From NCBI GenBank assembly GCA_020726505.1, contig JAHLEZ010000002.1, positions 3,038,001 through 3,102,000 on the forward strand: DNA of 64,000 nucleotides, given 5' to 3'. The stretch is from Leptodontidium sp. MPI-SDFR-AT-0119 (lineage: Eukaryota; Ascomycota; Leotiomycetes; Helotiales; Leptodontidiaceae). Made by a program: the position numbers and the translations under genes. Below are positions 34,481 to 46,906 of this stretch, piece after piece (the stretch's first letter is position 1; every line of letters begins with the position of its first letter). A model generated the notes under the pieces. It ran no database searches and had not been told where the DNA came from. It saw only the letters and a list, made by a program, of their open reading frames with translations.

Positions 34481-36257
34481 TCAAGCTCCTCCTTTCCTAG
34501 CAAAGCGACTCAAAGCAGGACCAAGCTCTTGCTCTGCTTCCTGCAACTTCTTCTTCTGCCTCTCGCTCTGATTCTTTTTCATCTCTTCGATCTTCAGTCT
34601 CCTCTCATCGATAATATTTCTCGAGCCCTGTTTCCTCAAATATTTCCTCAGTGAGCTATTCTTTCCTCGTCCACGATTCTTCACATCGGCAACGGGATCC
34701 ACAGGCTTCTTATCAAGATCCTTCTCCGCCTTGCGTTGCTCAGCTGTCAGCAGGTCCAGGTTACCGATGTATTCTGGGTTCAGGGATATCATCTCTGGTT
34801 GCAACTTATTGAGCAGCGATCTGACTTCGGCCTCTTGTCGTTGCTTGGTGTTCTCGTATGGGTTGATTTCTTGGGCATCGAAGTTAGGCTCTCCTGCTCC
34901 TGGAACGATGATTGACGAGAATCCGGCATCATGTGAGACACCCAGAATATCCTCAAACGGACACCATTTTACTCGCTCAATCCTCTTGCCTTCACCTCCC
35001 CAGGTCATGTACGGACTCTGAATCTTCTCTTGCTCTATTGCGTGCTTGGTGAATAAGCCCCGCCATATCGATGTTTGCGTTCCCCATCCTACAGCTGTCA
35101 AGCCGCGGTCTGAAATGGCGACTGAAGATGCTGGTTGTCTCGTGAAGTAGCTGTTGACCTCCTTGAACATCCGAATGTCCCAGACTGACATTTTGAGATC
35201 CTGGCCGGTTGAAACCATATATCTACCTTCTCGGTCTATTGACATGGCACGGACTGGACCTCGGTGGGCAAGAAGTTTGACTAGTGGGGTAGGAGAATTG
35301 GGTGACCAGAGTGTGACTGTTCCGTTCTGATGACCCATGTGGAGGACTGCGTTTTGAGGGTTCTGAGTGAGGGCGGTGGGTGATCCGAGTTTGGTAGGAG
35401 TTTCAATGACCATTTGGCCGGTGGAGACGTCTTGGTATTTTAGATATCCTGCATTGCCCTGTTTCGACGTTAATTCTGCCCCAGCACCACCAAGATATGT
35501 ACTTACTACTGTAGCCAGCAGGTAATGGTATGGGAGAAACTCCATATTGGTGACCTCGATGTGCTTTTTCAAGCAATGTAACTCTACGCCTGCCTGGTCG
35601 TATATATAGACGTATTTCTTCTGCGCAACCGCAAACATCTGGTTGTTATGTAGCCACTTTGCATCCCTCACAGTCTCCCCAAGTTGCAATTCACACCCCA
35701 GCTTCCCATCCCTCCAGTCCATGGTAGCGATATGGCCTTTCCTACCTGCCAGCAATAGATCCCTTCCATTTCTCGTATAGTCGCACACATAAGGCCCCAA
35801 TGCGTCCAGCTTCAGCTCGAACCCTTTCTTTGCTGTCTCAATCGGAACCTCTTTCACAATATCTCGTTGCTTGACTTTGTATGTTCTTTCTAATTCGTTT
35901 TCCGGTTCCAGGAATCCCTCGGTATTCTCGTGCAAGATTTCTGCTTCTTTCGCTCGTAATATCGCGGTCTGGTATTTCGATTCTTGCGCCTTCAGATTGG
36001 CTCGTAGTTTTTTGTCCTTGATGCCATTCACTACTTGCTGTTAGTGTCCATTGCAGACCTCCCATTTCATGTATCTTACAGGGTATCTTTTTGCCTCTTC
36101 CATACTGTTTGTTGGCCTCTTTCTGCCTCCGTATCAGAGCTGCATCTGGTGCTGTCACTGTCAAATTCATCCGGGCGCGTTTGATCGGGACTGCGCCATT
36201 GAAGTGCTGTCTGTCCCCACTCTCGACTTCTGGACGATCAATCTCCATGGCCGACAT
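34481..36257 (-). CDS. UTP7: U3 snoRNP / SSU-processome WD-repeat protein Utp7 (BING4)
   Basis: Exons 36080-36257, 35507-36030 and 34481-35458 sum to 559 aa. The start at 36257 (MSAMEIDRPEVES) fits the family. Marker blocks are KIPLNGIKDKKLR across intron 1, TYKVKQRDIV, GPYVCDYTRNGRDLLLAGRK, GHIATMDWRDGKL, GNAGYLKYQDVSTG, NGTVTLWSPNSPTPLVK, SIDREGRYMVSTGQD and the C-terminal NPYENTKQRQEAEVRSLLNK. Utp7 is a seven-bladed WD propeller of the small-subunit processome and is needed for early 18S rRNA processing in the nucleolus. Intron 2 is 48 nt, a multiple of three without a stop, so unspliced RNA reads through; homology places GNAGYLKYQD directly after ATV. The gene is divergent from TSR1. Confidence 0.96.
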
Positions 36258-36549
36258 GTCTCCCAGCAATACGATTCGGTTTGAGGAGTCGAGCGAGCGC
36301 TGAGAACTATTGAGTCTTCTGGATGGTCGTGAACATTCAAGCTCGGATCCTGCCATCAAAATCCAGAGCACCAACCGAACTTTTTTAGTGCCAAGACTTT
36401 ACCTATCGCTTATCGCAAAATCTTGGCGGGAAAAAAGTTCGATAGAGAGAATCCCCCACATTCGAAACTCACGATAAACACAATCTCGACAATACTCCAA
36501 TCTGGCGTCCAACATTCCCTTCAGATTCAAGGCCGGAGGCAACGGCACT
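36258..36549. promoter_or_regulatory. shared divergent promoter of UTP7 and TSR1
   Basis: Only 292 bp separate the two start codons. Both genes act in 40S ribosome assembly. The minus strand at 36403-36416 reads GCGATAAGCGATAG, two close variants of the PAC core (GCGATGAG) that marks ribosome-biogenesis genes in yeast. Co-regulation from a bidirectional promoter is an inference. Confidence 0.5.
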
Positions 36550-39045
36550 ATGGCTCCATCTGCGCAGTCTCACTCGCACAGGAGTACCACGAAAGGCACA
36601 CAGAAAGGCTTCAAGTCCAGGAAAGCGACCAAGGGCGCATTGAAGGAAATTGCCAAAGGTTTACCCCTCCAGGATTTATTCGAGATATGTTACTGACAGT
36701 AAATAGGAAAACTCGCAGATCTCAGTCACCGAAAGACGCCTCATCAGCAAATGATGTCCAAGTTCGACCGCCGAAACCAAAATAAGCAGAAGCAGCTGAA
36801 CAAACACAAGGAACATTTGAGGGAGACCAATGTCTTTGCAGGACGTGATGGAGCACCGAGGATAGTCGCGGTTATCCCATTGTGCGAAGATGGAGATTCC
36901 GCTGCAGCAGTGCGACTTTTGAGTGGAAGTCTGGACATCGAGGCCGAGGTACCAGAGGAGGGACTCTTGCGAACGGAAATCGATCGATTCAAGCAGAAAG
37001 TACAATATATTGTGCTGAAGAGGGACTTGGTGGCTTGTCTGGATGCTGGCAGAGTGGCAGACTTTGTCATATTTATTCTGTCTCCCGATCAAGACGTGGA
37101 TGCGCTAGGAGAACTCATAATTCGAAGTGTTGAGAGCCAGGGTCTGTCTACTCTTATGACCGTTGTTCAAGGACTAGACAAGGTGGAACCAGCAAAGAGA
37201 AGACCGCAGGTATTGGCATCGCTCAAATCATATGTTACACACTTCCACCCGGACCAGGAGAAAGTACATAATCTGGATTCGAGACAGGAATGCGCCAACC
37301 TTATGCGATCGCTATGTACGACAACACCAAAGGGAGTCCGATGGAGAGAGGATAGAAGCTGGATGCTTGTGGATGATGTACAATGGCCTGAGAATGAGCA
37401 AGAAAATGTTGTTCTGACTGGAGTGGTTAGAGGCAAGGGCTTGAAGGCAGACAGACTGGTACAAGTTGGAGATTGGGGTGATTTCCAGATTGAGAAGATT
37501 ACCGCTGCGCCATTGACTTCAAAAAAGAGGAGACAGGACGAGATGACGGTTGACGAAAGCGACACAGAGAATGTTCTTGATACCCCAACAGAAGACCAGG
37601 ATGATACAGCGGAATTGGCTCCAGAAGCGATTATGATGGACGATGATATTGATGCGACTATGTCAGTGGCAACCAGCGACAAGCGAGGAGTACTCCTGGA
37701 TGACCATCACTATTTCTCAGACGACGAGACACATTTGCCTGTGAAGCCAAAACGGTTACCGAAAGGTACATCGGCATATCAAGCAGCATGGTATCTGGGA
37801 GACAATTTCTCGGATTCTGGATCGGATTATGAGGATGTCGATGAGCAAGGTGACCTTTCTATGGGCAAACCAGCTTTGCCACAAGATGGAGTAGAAGGGT
37901 TTGCACCACGAGAGCCAACGGAATTCGCTCCTACAGAATACGCCAAGTCCGAGATGTTCCTCGACCCAACACCAGATGACGAGGCCGAAGCCGAGCAACT
38001 TGCTGCATTCCGAAATAGAAATGTCGACGAAGCGGAGGATGATCGTGAATTCCCAGATGAGATTGAGTTACATCCACATGTTCTTGCAAGAGAAAGATTG
38101 CTCAAGTATCGTGGACTTAAGAGTTTGCGAGAGAGTCACTGGGAGGAAGCCGAGGATAGAGCATATGAGCCAGAAGACTGGAGAAGGCTGCTTCAAGTAC
38201 CTGACTACAAGTCCACGAGAAGTCAAGTTACTCGGGAAGCTTTGATTGGTGGTGTCCCGGCTGGTACTCGAGTTCATATCCATCTCCGAAACGTTCCTAC
38301 TTCTCTCCGATCATCATACAACCCATCCCGCCCTCTCAACCTCTTCTCCCTGCTCCGTCACGAACACAAGCGCGCAGTTCTCAACTTTAACTTTACACTC
38401 AGCTCCGACTATACTACAGCTGTCAAGTCCAAGCAGGAGATGATCATGCAATGCGGTCCTCGACGATTCGTCATCAGTCCTCTCTTCTCCCAAGGAGGCA
38501 ATACTTCTAACGATGTCCACAAATTCGACCGCTTCTTACACCCTGGACAATCGACAGTAGCCACCTTCGTCGCGCCAATGACATGGGGCTCTGTCCCAAC
38601 ACTCTTCTTCAAGCGAAACATCGCAACTGAAGAGAACCCCTCTCCCCTTCCTCTCACCCTCCTCGGTACCGGTACATCAATGGCACCATCCTCCTCTCGC
38701 GTAATCGCCAAGCGTATCATCCTCACCGGCCACCCCTACAAGATCCACAAGAAACTCGTAACAATCCGCTATATGTTCTTCAACCGCGAAGATGTAGAGT
38801 GGTTCAAAGCATTACAGCTATGGACCAAGCGTGGTCGCAGTGGTTTCATCAAAGAGAGTCTTGGTACCCATGGGTATTTCAAGGCTACGTTTGATGGGAA
38901 GATTAATCCTCAGGATTCTGTTGGTGTTAGTTTGTATAAGCGCATGTGGCCGAGAAACGCCAGGGTCTGGAATCCAGAGGAGGTACTTGCTGGGGAGGGG
39001 GATGTCGTTATGGAGGTTGATACTGAGGGAGGAGTTGCTGTTTAG
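36550..39045 (+). CDS. TSR1: 40S assembly factor Tsr1 (BMS1/TSR1 family)
   Basis: Exon 1 is 36550-36658 and exon 2 is 36707-39045, giving 815 aa, a typical length for the family. The N-terminus HSHRSTTKGTQKGFKSRKAT is the basic family start. Intron 1 splits GALKEIAKG|KLADLSHRK. Next come a degenerate GTPase-like domain (RIVAVIPLCEDG, DFVIFILSPDQDVD) lacking a working P-loop, as expected for Tsr1, an acidic middle (residues about 260-440), and the C-terminal AARP2CN/DUF663 part with PRRFVISPLFSQGG, FDRFLHPGQSTVATFVAPM, KRIILTGHPYKIHKKLVTIR and GYFKATFDGKINPQDSVG. Tsr1 joins late pre-40S particles in the nucleus and cytoplasm. Confidence 0.96.
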
Positions 39046-39565
39046 ATTGGTTTGGAATGGAGTTACATAGAGCTAGGATGTTCTATAGACAAAATGGGCA
39101 TTGAGAATTTGAAATCTTGCAAATTGGGATCCCGGATCCGTCTCATACTTATTTGGTGTTCAAACGTAAATTCATAACACCACGTCTAGAAACTATACAA
39201 CGGTAAAGGAAAAACTCCAGACGCGCTATTCTATTTCTAAGAATCCTCTACTCGAGTATCAACATTCAACAACAGCCTCGCGGAATCTTAGAATATAAAA
39301 ATAGTAACCTCGCCAGGTATAGTGTGCCGGTCCCTTCCGAAGCGAGATGAGAGCCACACAAGCTGAGCCGCAACCGCAAAAAATATCTTCAAAAGCAACC
39401 CATGAGTTTCCCATTCTCTTTCCTAAACAAGCTCCCCAAAGTCACATTCTCTATCCTAACTTCTCTTGTATCCCAAATTAGAGGCCCCGTATCCACGATT
39501 GTAGAATCAACAGGCAAAAAGTGAGGTGTCCCAGAATACACTGGGGGACATGAACTCTAGAGAAG
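39046..39565. other. 3' region of TSR1, nothing further recognised
   Basis: Between TSR1 and tRNA-Asp. No ORF or repeat is supported. Confidence 0.5.
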
Positions 39566-39649
39566 CTCTCTGACGGGGAGTCGAACCCCGATCTCCCGCG
39601 ACTTGTCTGGAATGACAAGCGGAAATCATGACCGTTAGACCATCAAAGA
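39566..39649 (-). tRNA. tRNA-Asp (anticodon GTC) with a 12-nt intron
   Basis: On the minus strand the acceptor arm TCTTTGA pairs with TCAGAGA (discriminator G). The D arm includes GGTCTAACGGTCATGAT. The T arm is CGGGG-TTCGACT-CCCCG. The anticodon stem TCCGC/GCGGG closes a loop TTGTCA..C with anticodon GTC. A 12-nt insert (39601-39612, TTCCAGACAAGT) sits one base 3' of the anticodon, the standard intron site. Its GACAAG can pair with CTTGTC across the anticodon, as in fungal pre-tRNAs. No CCA is encoded. Removing the insert leaves 72 nt, normal for this tRNA. Confidence 0.95.
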
Positions 39650-40621
39650 TGAAGCTGTTAAGCTACTTGATACTGCAAACTTTCTAATCTGAGTAAAAGA
39701 AGCAGGTAGTGCGCTTCGAAATTTGGTTCCAGGGTTCCTCCGGAGTTGGGTTAGTTAGAATGGAGACTTTGAGCTGGATGGAGCTTGTGGATCTAGAACT
39801 AGAAGCGGGTAATTGCTTGATTATTGAGATGTAGTTGAGTCATTTGGGGATTTAATTGGCTAGTGGGAAACTTGAGGTGGGTCTGGAAAGACTAGAAGGG
39901 TTGTCAAATGTCTTTTTGTACTCCGTAGGGCTACGTACGACTTGATGATTTGATACTGGGAGTTTTGAAATATCTTATTGGCCTATTCTTCGACTCGGTT
40001 GATTTATCATATGTATGTTGCTTAGTATTACTGCTTCAGAGGCTCTTTCGGGTCCTTATTCAGCGTTTTACATTAGGAAATCTCGTGATGTGGGCTCACG
40101 TGTTGACTTGACAGTATCTGTCTAATAGAACTGCTACGAGGATTCAGTCATAGATATTATCCAGAATAAGCAACCCAACGGCAAGAATTTAGCTTGAGAT
40201 TGGTTCAGTATACCTCTCGTTGCAAACATAACGTGGGTCACGTGTAGGTGGATAGAAAACTAAATTTTAGTTTACCCCGCTGGAGTTCCCAATATCAACG
40301 ACATCTGTCTTAACGAGACCAGAAAAATGCTGCTAGAAGGCTTGATCATTTCTCGTACCAGTTCTCAATTGATGGTGTTCCTCCAATGCAATGCACTCGA
40401 TGCTTTCATATTCCCCTCCTACCAGACTTCATGCTTGAATGCTTGTTCTTCCCATTTTTGCCAGTGGCGAATGCTCTCCTTCCTCCTGCAGACGACCCGA
40501 TTTCGAAGAGATGTTCCTGGAGCATATACGAAGTCTGTAAAACTAATCTGAAGAATACTGTTGTCGACGTCGTTGATGCAAATTATGCAATGCAGTTTTC
40601 TGGCAAGTCCTTTTTCTCCCT
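39650..40621. other. intergenic, nothing recognised
   Basis: Lies between the tRNA and the AsaB/CmcJ-like gene. Plus-strand ORFs 40327-40551 and 40386-40712 overlap in two frames with no protein features. Confidence 0.5.
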
Positions 40622-41638
40622 TCAATCCTTGGTGATGACTATGGACCGAGTCTCTATCGACTGCCGAGGAGCGGCGTCTTTAGGCGCGTTTGGATTTACG
40701 AATGAGACATGAGGACAGACTGGAAAGACTGTCAGTTGCTTACTCAGATTCAGGGTTGCAAACTTACATCGAGCATGATCTCCACCCTTCGTATCATACA
40801 TCACAAAAGCATATGGTTCAGAAGGTGTCTGTTTCTCCAACCAGAACCATTGATGGTTGGGATTGTACGTCAGGTAGTACACCTCACCAACTCTATCTGG
40901 AATAATCCGATCTGCTGCAACAAGATCTTCTGGATTGACAGACCTGCTGTCACAGAGAGCCAGTGGTCGATCCTCGAGTTGGGGAATTAGTGTCCTCCAG
41001 GTACTAGCACGATAGTTAGCGTCTATTTATCACATTTTGAGAAGTCTACTTACTTAACAATACGAAAGCGGTAACCGGGCCTCAGATATTTTGATTTCGT
41101 CTCATCTGACAGATACCGGTTGATAACTGTTGGGCCAGATACATAAGTGATATCTGGTAACGCATCAGCTCAGTACTGTCGAATGGGAATTCTCCGGATG
41201 GTACATACCGTTGTGAACTCCACGTGCCGGGCCCTCAGTCAGGGTAAGATCGTTAAGATCTAACTGCCTCCGTTGAAACAAGATATTCTCTCTCAATCTC
41301 GAATCATAACACTGTACAAACTCCGCACCTAACTTCTCCTTCAATAGCATTTCTGTCTCCTCGCGGTACTGGATGACATCTTCCGCCGTAGGAAAAGCTG
41401 AAAATTTGCTCTTATGATCAAAGACCTCGAAGCCGCACTCTCCTATCCTCGCTTTCGTTTTCCGATCTCGTATATCTTGAATGATTATGTCTGAGTGGTT
41501 TTCGAACTCAAGATTGTCAACTCGTTGATGGTCTGGATCGTACCCCTCTTTTGGGGGCAGGAAACACCAGTACGGCTTCTCATATTCGTAGAGGGGTAAT
41601 TTCTGTAGGTATTCGAGGGAGGCTCGTACAGGAGGCAT
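40622..41638 (-). CDS. AsaB/CmcJ-like oxygenase-family protein
   Basis: Four exons, 41209-41638, 41054-41153, 40768-41003 and 40622-40719, sum exactly to 287 aa. The start is MPPVRASLEYLQKLPLY. Family marks are HSDIIIQDIRDRK near the start, CYDSRLRE (where relatives have DHTIR), GPARGVHNDITYV (the RxVHxD block; the Arg is Gly here), RIVNTWRTLIPQLEDRPLAL, CDSRSVNPEDLV, VYYLTYNPNHQWFWL and a final PKDAAPRQSIETRSI. Relatives include CmcJ (cephamycin) and AsaB-type proteins of fungal secondary metabolism, thought to resemble Fe/2-oxoglutarate oxygenases. No biosynthetic core gene is nearby, so it is an orphan here. The HxD keeps the expected metal-binding pair. Confidence 0.85.
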
Positions 41639-42973
41639 TGTGAAGAATTTCAGGGCGACTTAGGGCAGTGGAGATACTGTCAGTGGAAGGCTGTACTCCT
41701 GACTCTTCACCTTTGCAATATCGTGAGGCTATTCGAGGTGCACTTAAGGTTGTCACGAGGAAGGCTGCAAGGCTAGATCTACAAGGTCTTAAGATAGGCT
41801 CGTTTAGACGCTTCGTTCCTAACTTCCTCTTGCAGCAAATCGTACACCGACGCTGACCGAGTAGCAACTGCTCCTCACGGTTAGTACTGTACCCCCTTCC
41901 TCTATTATATTTGGTCAAGCTTCTTTATTACAAATTGCTTCACGTTTGTTTACCAAACTCGACTCTTCAAGTACGGCTCTCAAGATCACTTCTCCAGTAC
42001 GTCGCTGGAAAACAACACCAAGCGGGGTGGTTTACCCCTCGGTTTCACGTGATGATACATCTGTTCAGAAATTACATTGAAGCCCATCAAATCGTTCACA
42101 CGCATGTTACCAGGGCATTTTGGTGAGTTGATGAGAGACTGGCATGAAACCCAACAACTTCAGATGCACAAAGGGAACCAAGAGGATGCAAACACCCTGT
42201 ATGAATTAAGTAATTGATACTCCCCTCTGCTTCGTCCAATCGCTTATTCACCGAGCCGAACCTTTTCAGGCAAAGTATATTTGCTGGCAAGGCAGATTCG
42301 TAATGTTAACAAGGCTGTGTGGGGGATCAATATGATCGATCGCCTGCATATACTTTTGCACTTGTTGAGGTGTTTAGCTTCATGCAGACAACCAGCCTTG
42401 TTGAAATTCCAACCTGTTGCGTTGGAGGTTCTTATCGGTGGCTTCATGCAACCCATCGAAGTTGGAGGGGTTCAGTGTGAGCCTGCAAGTCAGCCCCATG
42501 GTTCCGAGCCAGTACCCCTCATTTAGGAATTTACCCACCGAATTTCCGCACTGGAGTCGGGCGTATCTGCAAGGCAGTGCTGGGGCGGGGAGGTGGGCTT
42601 CTGAAGCATACTCGCTGCCCAATATGCAGACGAGGCACGAGCTGTAAGCCACGCCATCGGTGTGCTACGATAGGTCCTGTCGCGAGCCTCATTTGACTCA
42701 CTCCCCCAGACTGGTCAACGGGCATTCATGGGTCCTTGTGTAATCCCGCGTAAACTTACCATGTGTATCTAGGCCAAGTGAACGAGCCTCCACAGTCCTC
42801 TCATAACAGATTCTACGGGCGCATACCTCTCTCGCCATAACTTCTGGAGCCCTGGGTCGACATCTTGAAATCTAGAATCTCGAAAATCAACTTACGATAT
42901 GCGATTGTGTTGACTTGAAATTGTGTCAAGCAACTATCTCCTTGTGATTTTTCCGTAGCGTATCTTTGCAGTC
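41639..42973. other. long intergenic region upstream of the NLR
   Basis: Overlapping ORFs on both strands (41580-41918, 42096-42290, 42380-42652) have no coherent composition. I see no gene, RNA or repeat. It includes the NLR promoter. Confidence 0.5.
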
Positions 42974-45900
42974 ATGACAGCTGTAGGTATCTCGAATGGG
43001 CTTCATAATCTCGCTCTGAATGGCAATCATGCCGTTCAAGAGCCACTCGTTCGTAGAGGGACTAATGGGGACTCCGATGGGGGAAATGGGCATTCAAATG
43101 GCGTTCAAAAGAGCCACAAAGGCGTTGTCGCAAGCATCCCAAGGGGAGATGAATACGACGTAGATTTCTCGTGAGAAACCAAAGGTTCGGATTTCATTTC
43201 TCGAAGCTGACTTCAATAGTGACACGAGGAAGTTTGTTGTTAAGCGATGGGAGGACATCGTGCACTCCGCATTGTCAAGACTCTCCCCACAAGGTAAAAT
43301 CATATTTGAGTGACTCTGGACTTGACTGATTTCAACAGATCAAAAAGCCGCCTCTGATTACATATATTGGCAGGATGTCAAAGACGAAATTCAAGCCAGA
43401 CTCAGTGACTCGTCGTCAACACAGATCATGAAGCGACAGATGAGCAGAATACACGCCTTCCCAAGCGTCTTAGTCAAACTTACCATGACATTCGATGGAC
43501 TTATCGTGCCATTCGATGTCAAATTTGATGTTCTCTGGGGCTTGATCTATCTTAATTTGAAGGTATTGCTCATACCACAAGTTTGAAACCCCTCAGAAGA
43601 TGGATCTAACGTCAATCAGATGTCGTACACTTCTCTCGACAGACTCAAACGGACTTGTGATCTTATGGACAGACTTCGAAAGGTCACAGTGCTGTTCAAC
43701 CGATGTCTGGAAAATTGTGACGAAAAGAATGAAGCAAGAATTGCAGTGATTGACTTCTTGGATCCGATTATCATGGTTCTCGTTGACTGTATTGATTATT
43801 TCCATGAGCATCTGTCTGGTATGTCATCTCATAATTATGACCGAGAATTTGAGGGAGTATCAACTGACCCTATGTGTAGAAAAAGAGTCTGCGGAAACAT
43901 GGCCGGACATGAGAGCGAATATCGATCAACAGTTGGCTTCACTTGATTACACTGTCAAGCACGTCAGGTAAGCACGCTTTCTTCCAATCCTATCTTTCTA
44001 GGAACCAGATCTTTGCGATATTTGTTCCAGATTCAATGCCCGACATTGAGATTAGCCAGTGCTAACATCCCATATAGTGAGATCAGTAACTTCTCCAAAG
44101 TCAATCGGGATCGACAAGTGAAGAGCTTATCTTCACGTCACGCCGCGCTGCCAGACTCAGAAGAACCAGGAGTCTTTCCCAATCGCATTCTCCCCTTCCA
44201 GAGGAATCGAACATTCTACGGCAGAAAAGAGGAGCTAGACAAGATCCTGAAGTATCTCAAGCCCAAGGATCAAGATGATGGAGTTGCAACGTTTCGAACG
44301 TACACGATCTACGGCAGACGTGGTGTGGGCAAGACTGAAATCGCGCTTCAGTTTGCTCACGTGAATCCGGGTGGCTACGATGCTATTTTCTGGATTCAGT
44401 GCGAAACTTCTGTGTCGATCAGACAAAGCTTTACAGATGTAGCTCTGTCTCTAAATCTTCCCGGGGCTGCAAAAGACGGACATCACGAAGAAAACTTACT
44501 GGCTGTTTTGAAGTGGTTAAAGCTCACGAGTAAGTGGGTGAAAAGCATTGTAATCTTCACTTGCTAATATCATGACAGAGAAAAAGTGGTTGTTGATTTT
44601 CGACAACGCAGGTATATGAACCCCTCCTAAACTTACTTGTTTTCTATTGACGTGAATCAGAGCGGGACCAAATTCTTCAAAAATACTGGCCAGTCGGTGC
44701 AATGGGTGCCATTCTCATCACGTCCAGGGAGTATTATAACTTCGCCAAGGATGAAAGCCGCAAGGGAGACACAGTCAAGCCATTCACAGACGATCAAAGC
44801 TGGGAATTGCTGTTGAAGCTCCTGGGAGAAGATTGGGAGAAGGCCGATCGAGAAAATACCATTCCGCAATCTGAAATCGTCGCCGCCAAGAAATTCTTGA
44901 CCCAACTTGAGGGGTTAGCACTCGCTGTACGACAAGCAGCCGTCATGATAAAAGATCCCAATATTGGTGGCCCTACAATTGCCAAAACGTACGAGAAGTT
45001 CAAAGAACGTATGCGAACTCTTCCACCCCGTCACTCCTCTCGCCGTTCGGCATCCGAAATCGCACTCGACTCGCTTTGGGACATGACTTTCAGCGCTCTC
45101 GGTGCTCATGCAAGGACTCTCCTCAGTGTTTTCTCCTGGCTCTCCCCTGGTAAGATCCAGATTTTCTTTTTGGAAAACATAACTGACAGTTTGGCTAGAC
45201 TCTATCCCCGTTGATCTTTTCTTACCCCGCAACCAAAGTGTGCTGGACGGCTCGCTCTCTTTCTGCAAGCAAGTCCAAAATCTCAACCCCCAAAAGCGAA
45301 CCTCAATCATCAGTGCACTCGCACCATCTCCTGAATTTTCCGCCGCTGTCGACGAACTACTCAAAAGGGAACTCATCAAGCGAGACAATCGTATCTACTC
45401 GATCCATCGAGTGGTCCAAGAAGCCGTGAATTATCACGACGAGGAGGACCTCCAGAACAGTTTCAACATCGCAGCCTCGCTGGTCCACGAAGCATTCCCC
45501 AAGGTCGTCATGAATCAGCCGCTGATCAAGTATTGGACGACGTGTCAAGTGTACATTCCGCATGGTGTTTTTTTGAGTCGGAAATTTGCTGGTCATGTGA
45601 AATCAGGATCTACTGGAAAGTAGGTATTGGGGATGCCCGGAGCTTTGTTTCCTGCTTTCTGAAGCGGGGAAATTTATCGTCTTCTTGTTGAATGAGGCAT
45701 TGGCTAATTATCCCGTTACTTAGGCTAAAATCTACCCCAGAGTTTGTCCAGCTTCTGCATAATTGTGGCTGGTAAGTCTTTCTCGAAATATGATAGAAGC
45801 AAGCATTAAGCAATTATAGGTATCTTTTCGAGGTGGCTGATTATGATGTGTGCAACCGAGTCGTTGAAACTGCTACTGGTGCATGTGACAACAAGAAGTC

Positions 45901-46906
45901 TCTTCTGTACGCTGACATCAGAAACACTGCTGGCAGTCGATTCTACGATCTGAATGAACTGGCTCGCTGTCGAAGAGCATGGGAAGACACGCTGAAGATC
46001 CGGAAGGAGCTGCTCGATCATGATCATCCCCAAAGTAAGTCCACCTCATTTTTTCGGCGGGCTTTGCTTATGTGAATAGTGGCGGCCATTTACAACAACT
46101 TTGGAAATCTAGAGCTCTCAACCGGAAATCCAAAGTGGGCAAAGGAAAATTTCGACCGTGCAATGCAGATCTGGGTTGCTGGTGGTGATAGCACTGCTAT
46201 TCAACTGGCCCTCACTCATCTCTGCGTGGGGAGACTTCACACCCTGAAACAGAACATCGACGAGGCGTGGAGGGAAACGAATTTGGCAGAGACTCTTTTC
46301 TTGAGAACAATGGGCGCAGACAAGGGTTTCATGGCAAAGTATTACATCCTTACCCAATTCAGAAACACAGAACTGACTTGAGAACAGCGTCCACTACGTG
46401 TATGGAAATATCCACATGTTGCAGAAAGATTGGGATCAAGCTTGGAGATCGTTCGACGAATGTTTGAAGATTGGTTTGGCAACCATGCCACTGCATCCCA
46501 TCACAGCAGCGGCATACTACTCACTCGGCTGTGTGAAGTTTGAACAGGGAGATTTGGAGCCTGCAAAGTAGGCAACTTCACTGCATACAAGGAATTACCT
46601 GAGCTAACCATTACTAGGGCCTGGCTCGAGAAGGCACGGTCAATTGCGCAACTCAACAGTCCAGTTGCTGACGATGGTCCTACTGCTCGCATTCTCTGGA
46701 AACTTGCACAGGTACTAGAAGCGGACCCAGAAGAACGGTTCACTGAAGAAGCACTGGATTTGAGGAACAGAGCTGCCATTGCAAGAGCCAAGTTGCTGGC
46801 GACAGGTAAAGGTGGTGCGATGGCATTCTTGCGTGAGGACGATGCGGAAGATGCAGACGACGAAGAGGAGGATTACGACGTGTTGGTTCCTTTATTCTAT
46901 CGCTAG
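42974..46906 (+). CDS. fungal NLR: helical N-terminal domain, NB-ARC, TPR-like C-terminus
   Basis: The gene has more than ten exons; the first are 42974-43170, 43220-43293, 43339-43562 and 43620-43818, with frame kept at each join checked. The N-terminal domain (DVLWGLIYLNLKMSYTSLDR) resembles the DUF7708-type region of fungal STAND proteins. The NB-ARC module starts FYGRKEELDKIL, then P-loop YGRRGVGKTEIALQFA, Walker B KKWLLIFDNA, RNBS-B-like GAILITSRE and GLALAVRQAA (the GLPLA position). A winged-helix part carries IHRVVQEAVNYH. The C-terminus has TPR-like helices (NNFGNLELSTGNPKWAKENF, YYSLGCVKFEQGDLEPAK) and an acidic end. NLRs act in self/non-self recognition. The stop is at 46904-46906; the product is about 1,050 aa. 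All nucleotide-binding motifs look intact. Confidence 0.88.

Noticed and set aside
34731..35021. Plus-strand ORF opposite UTP7
   Set aside because: Shadow of the UTP7 coding exon.
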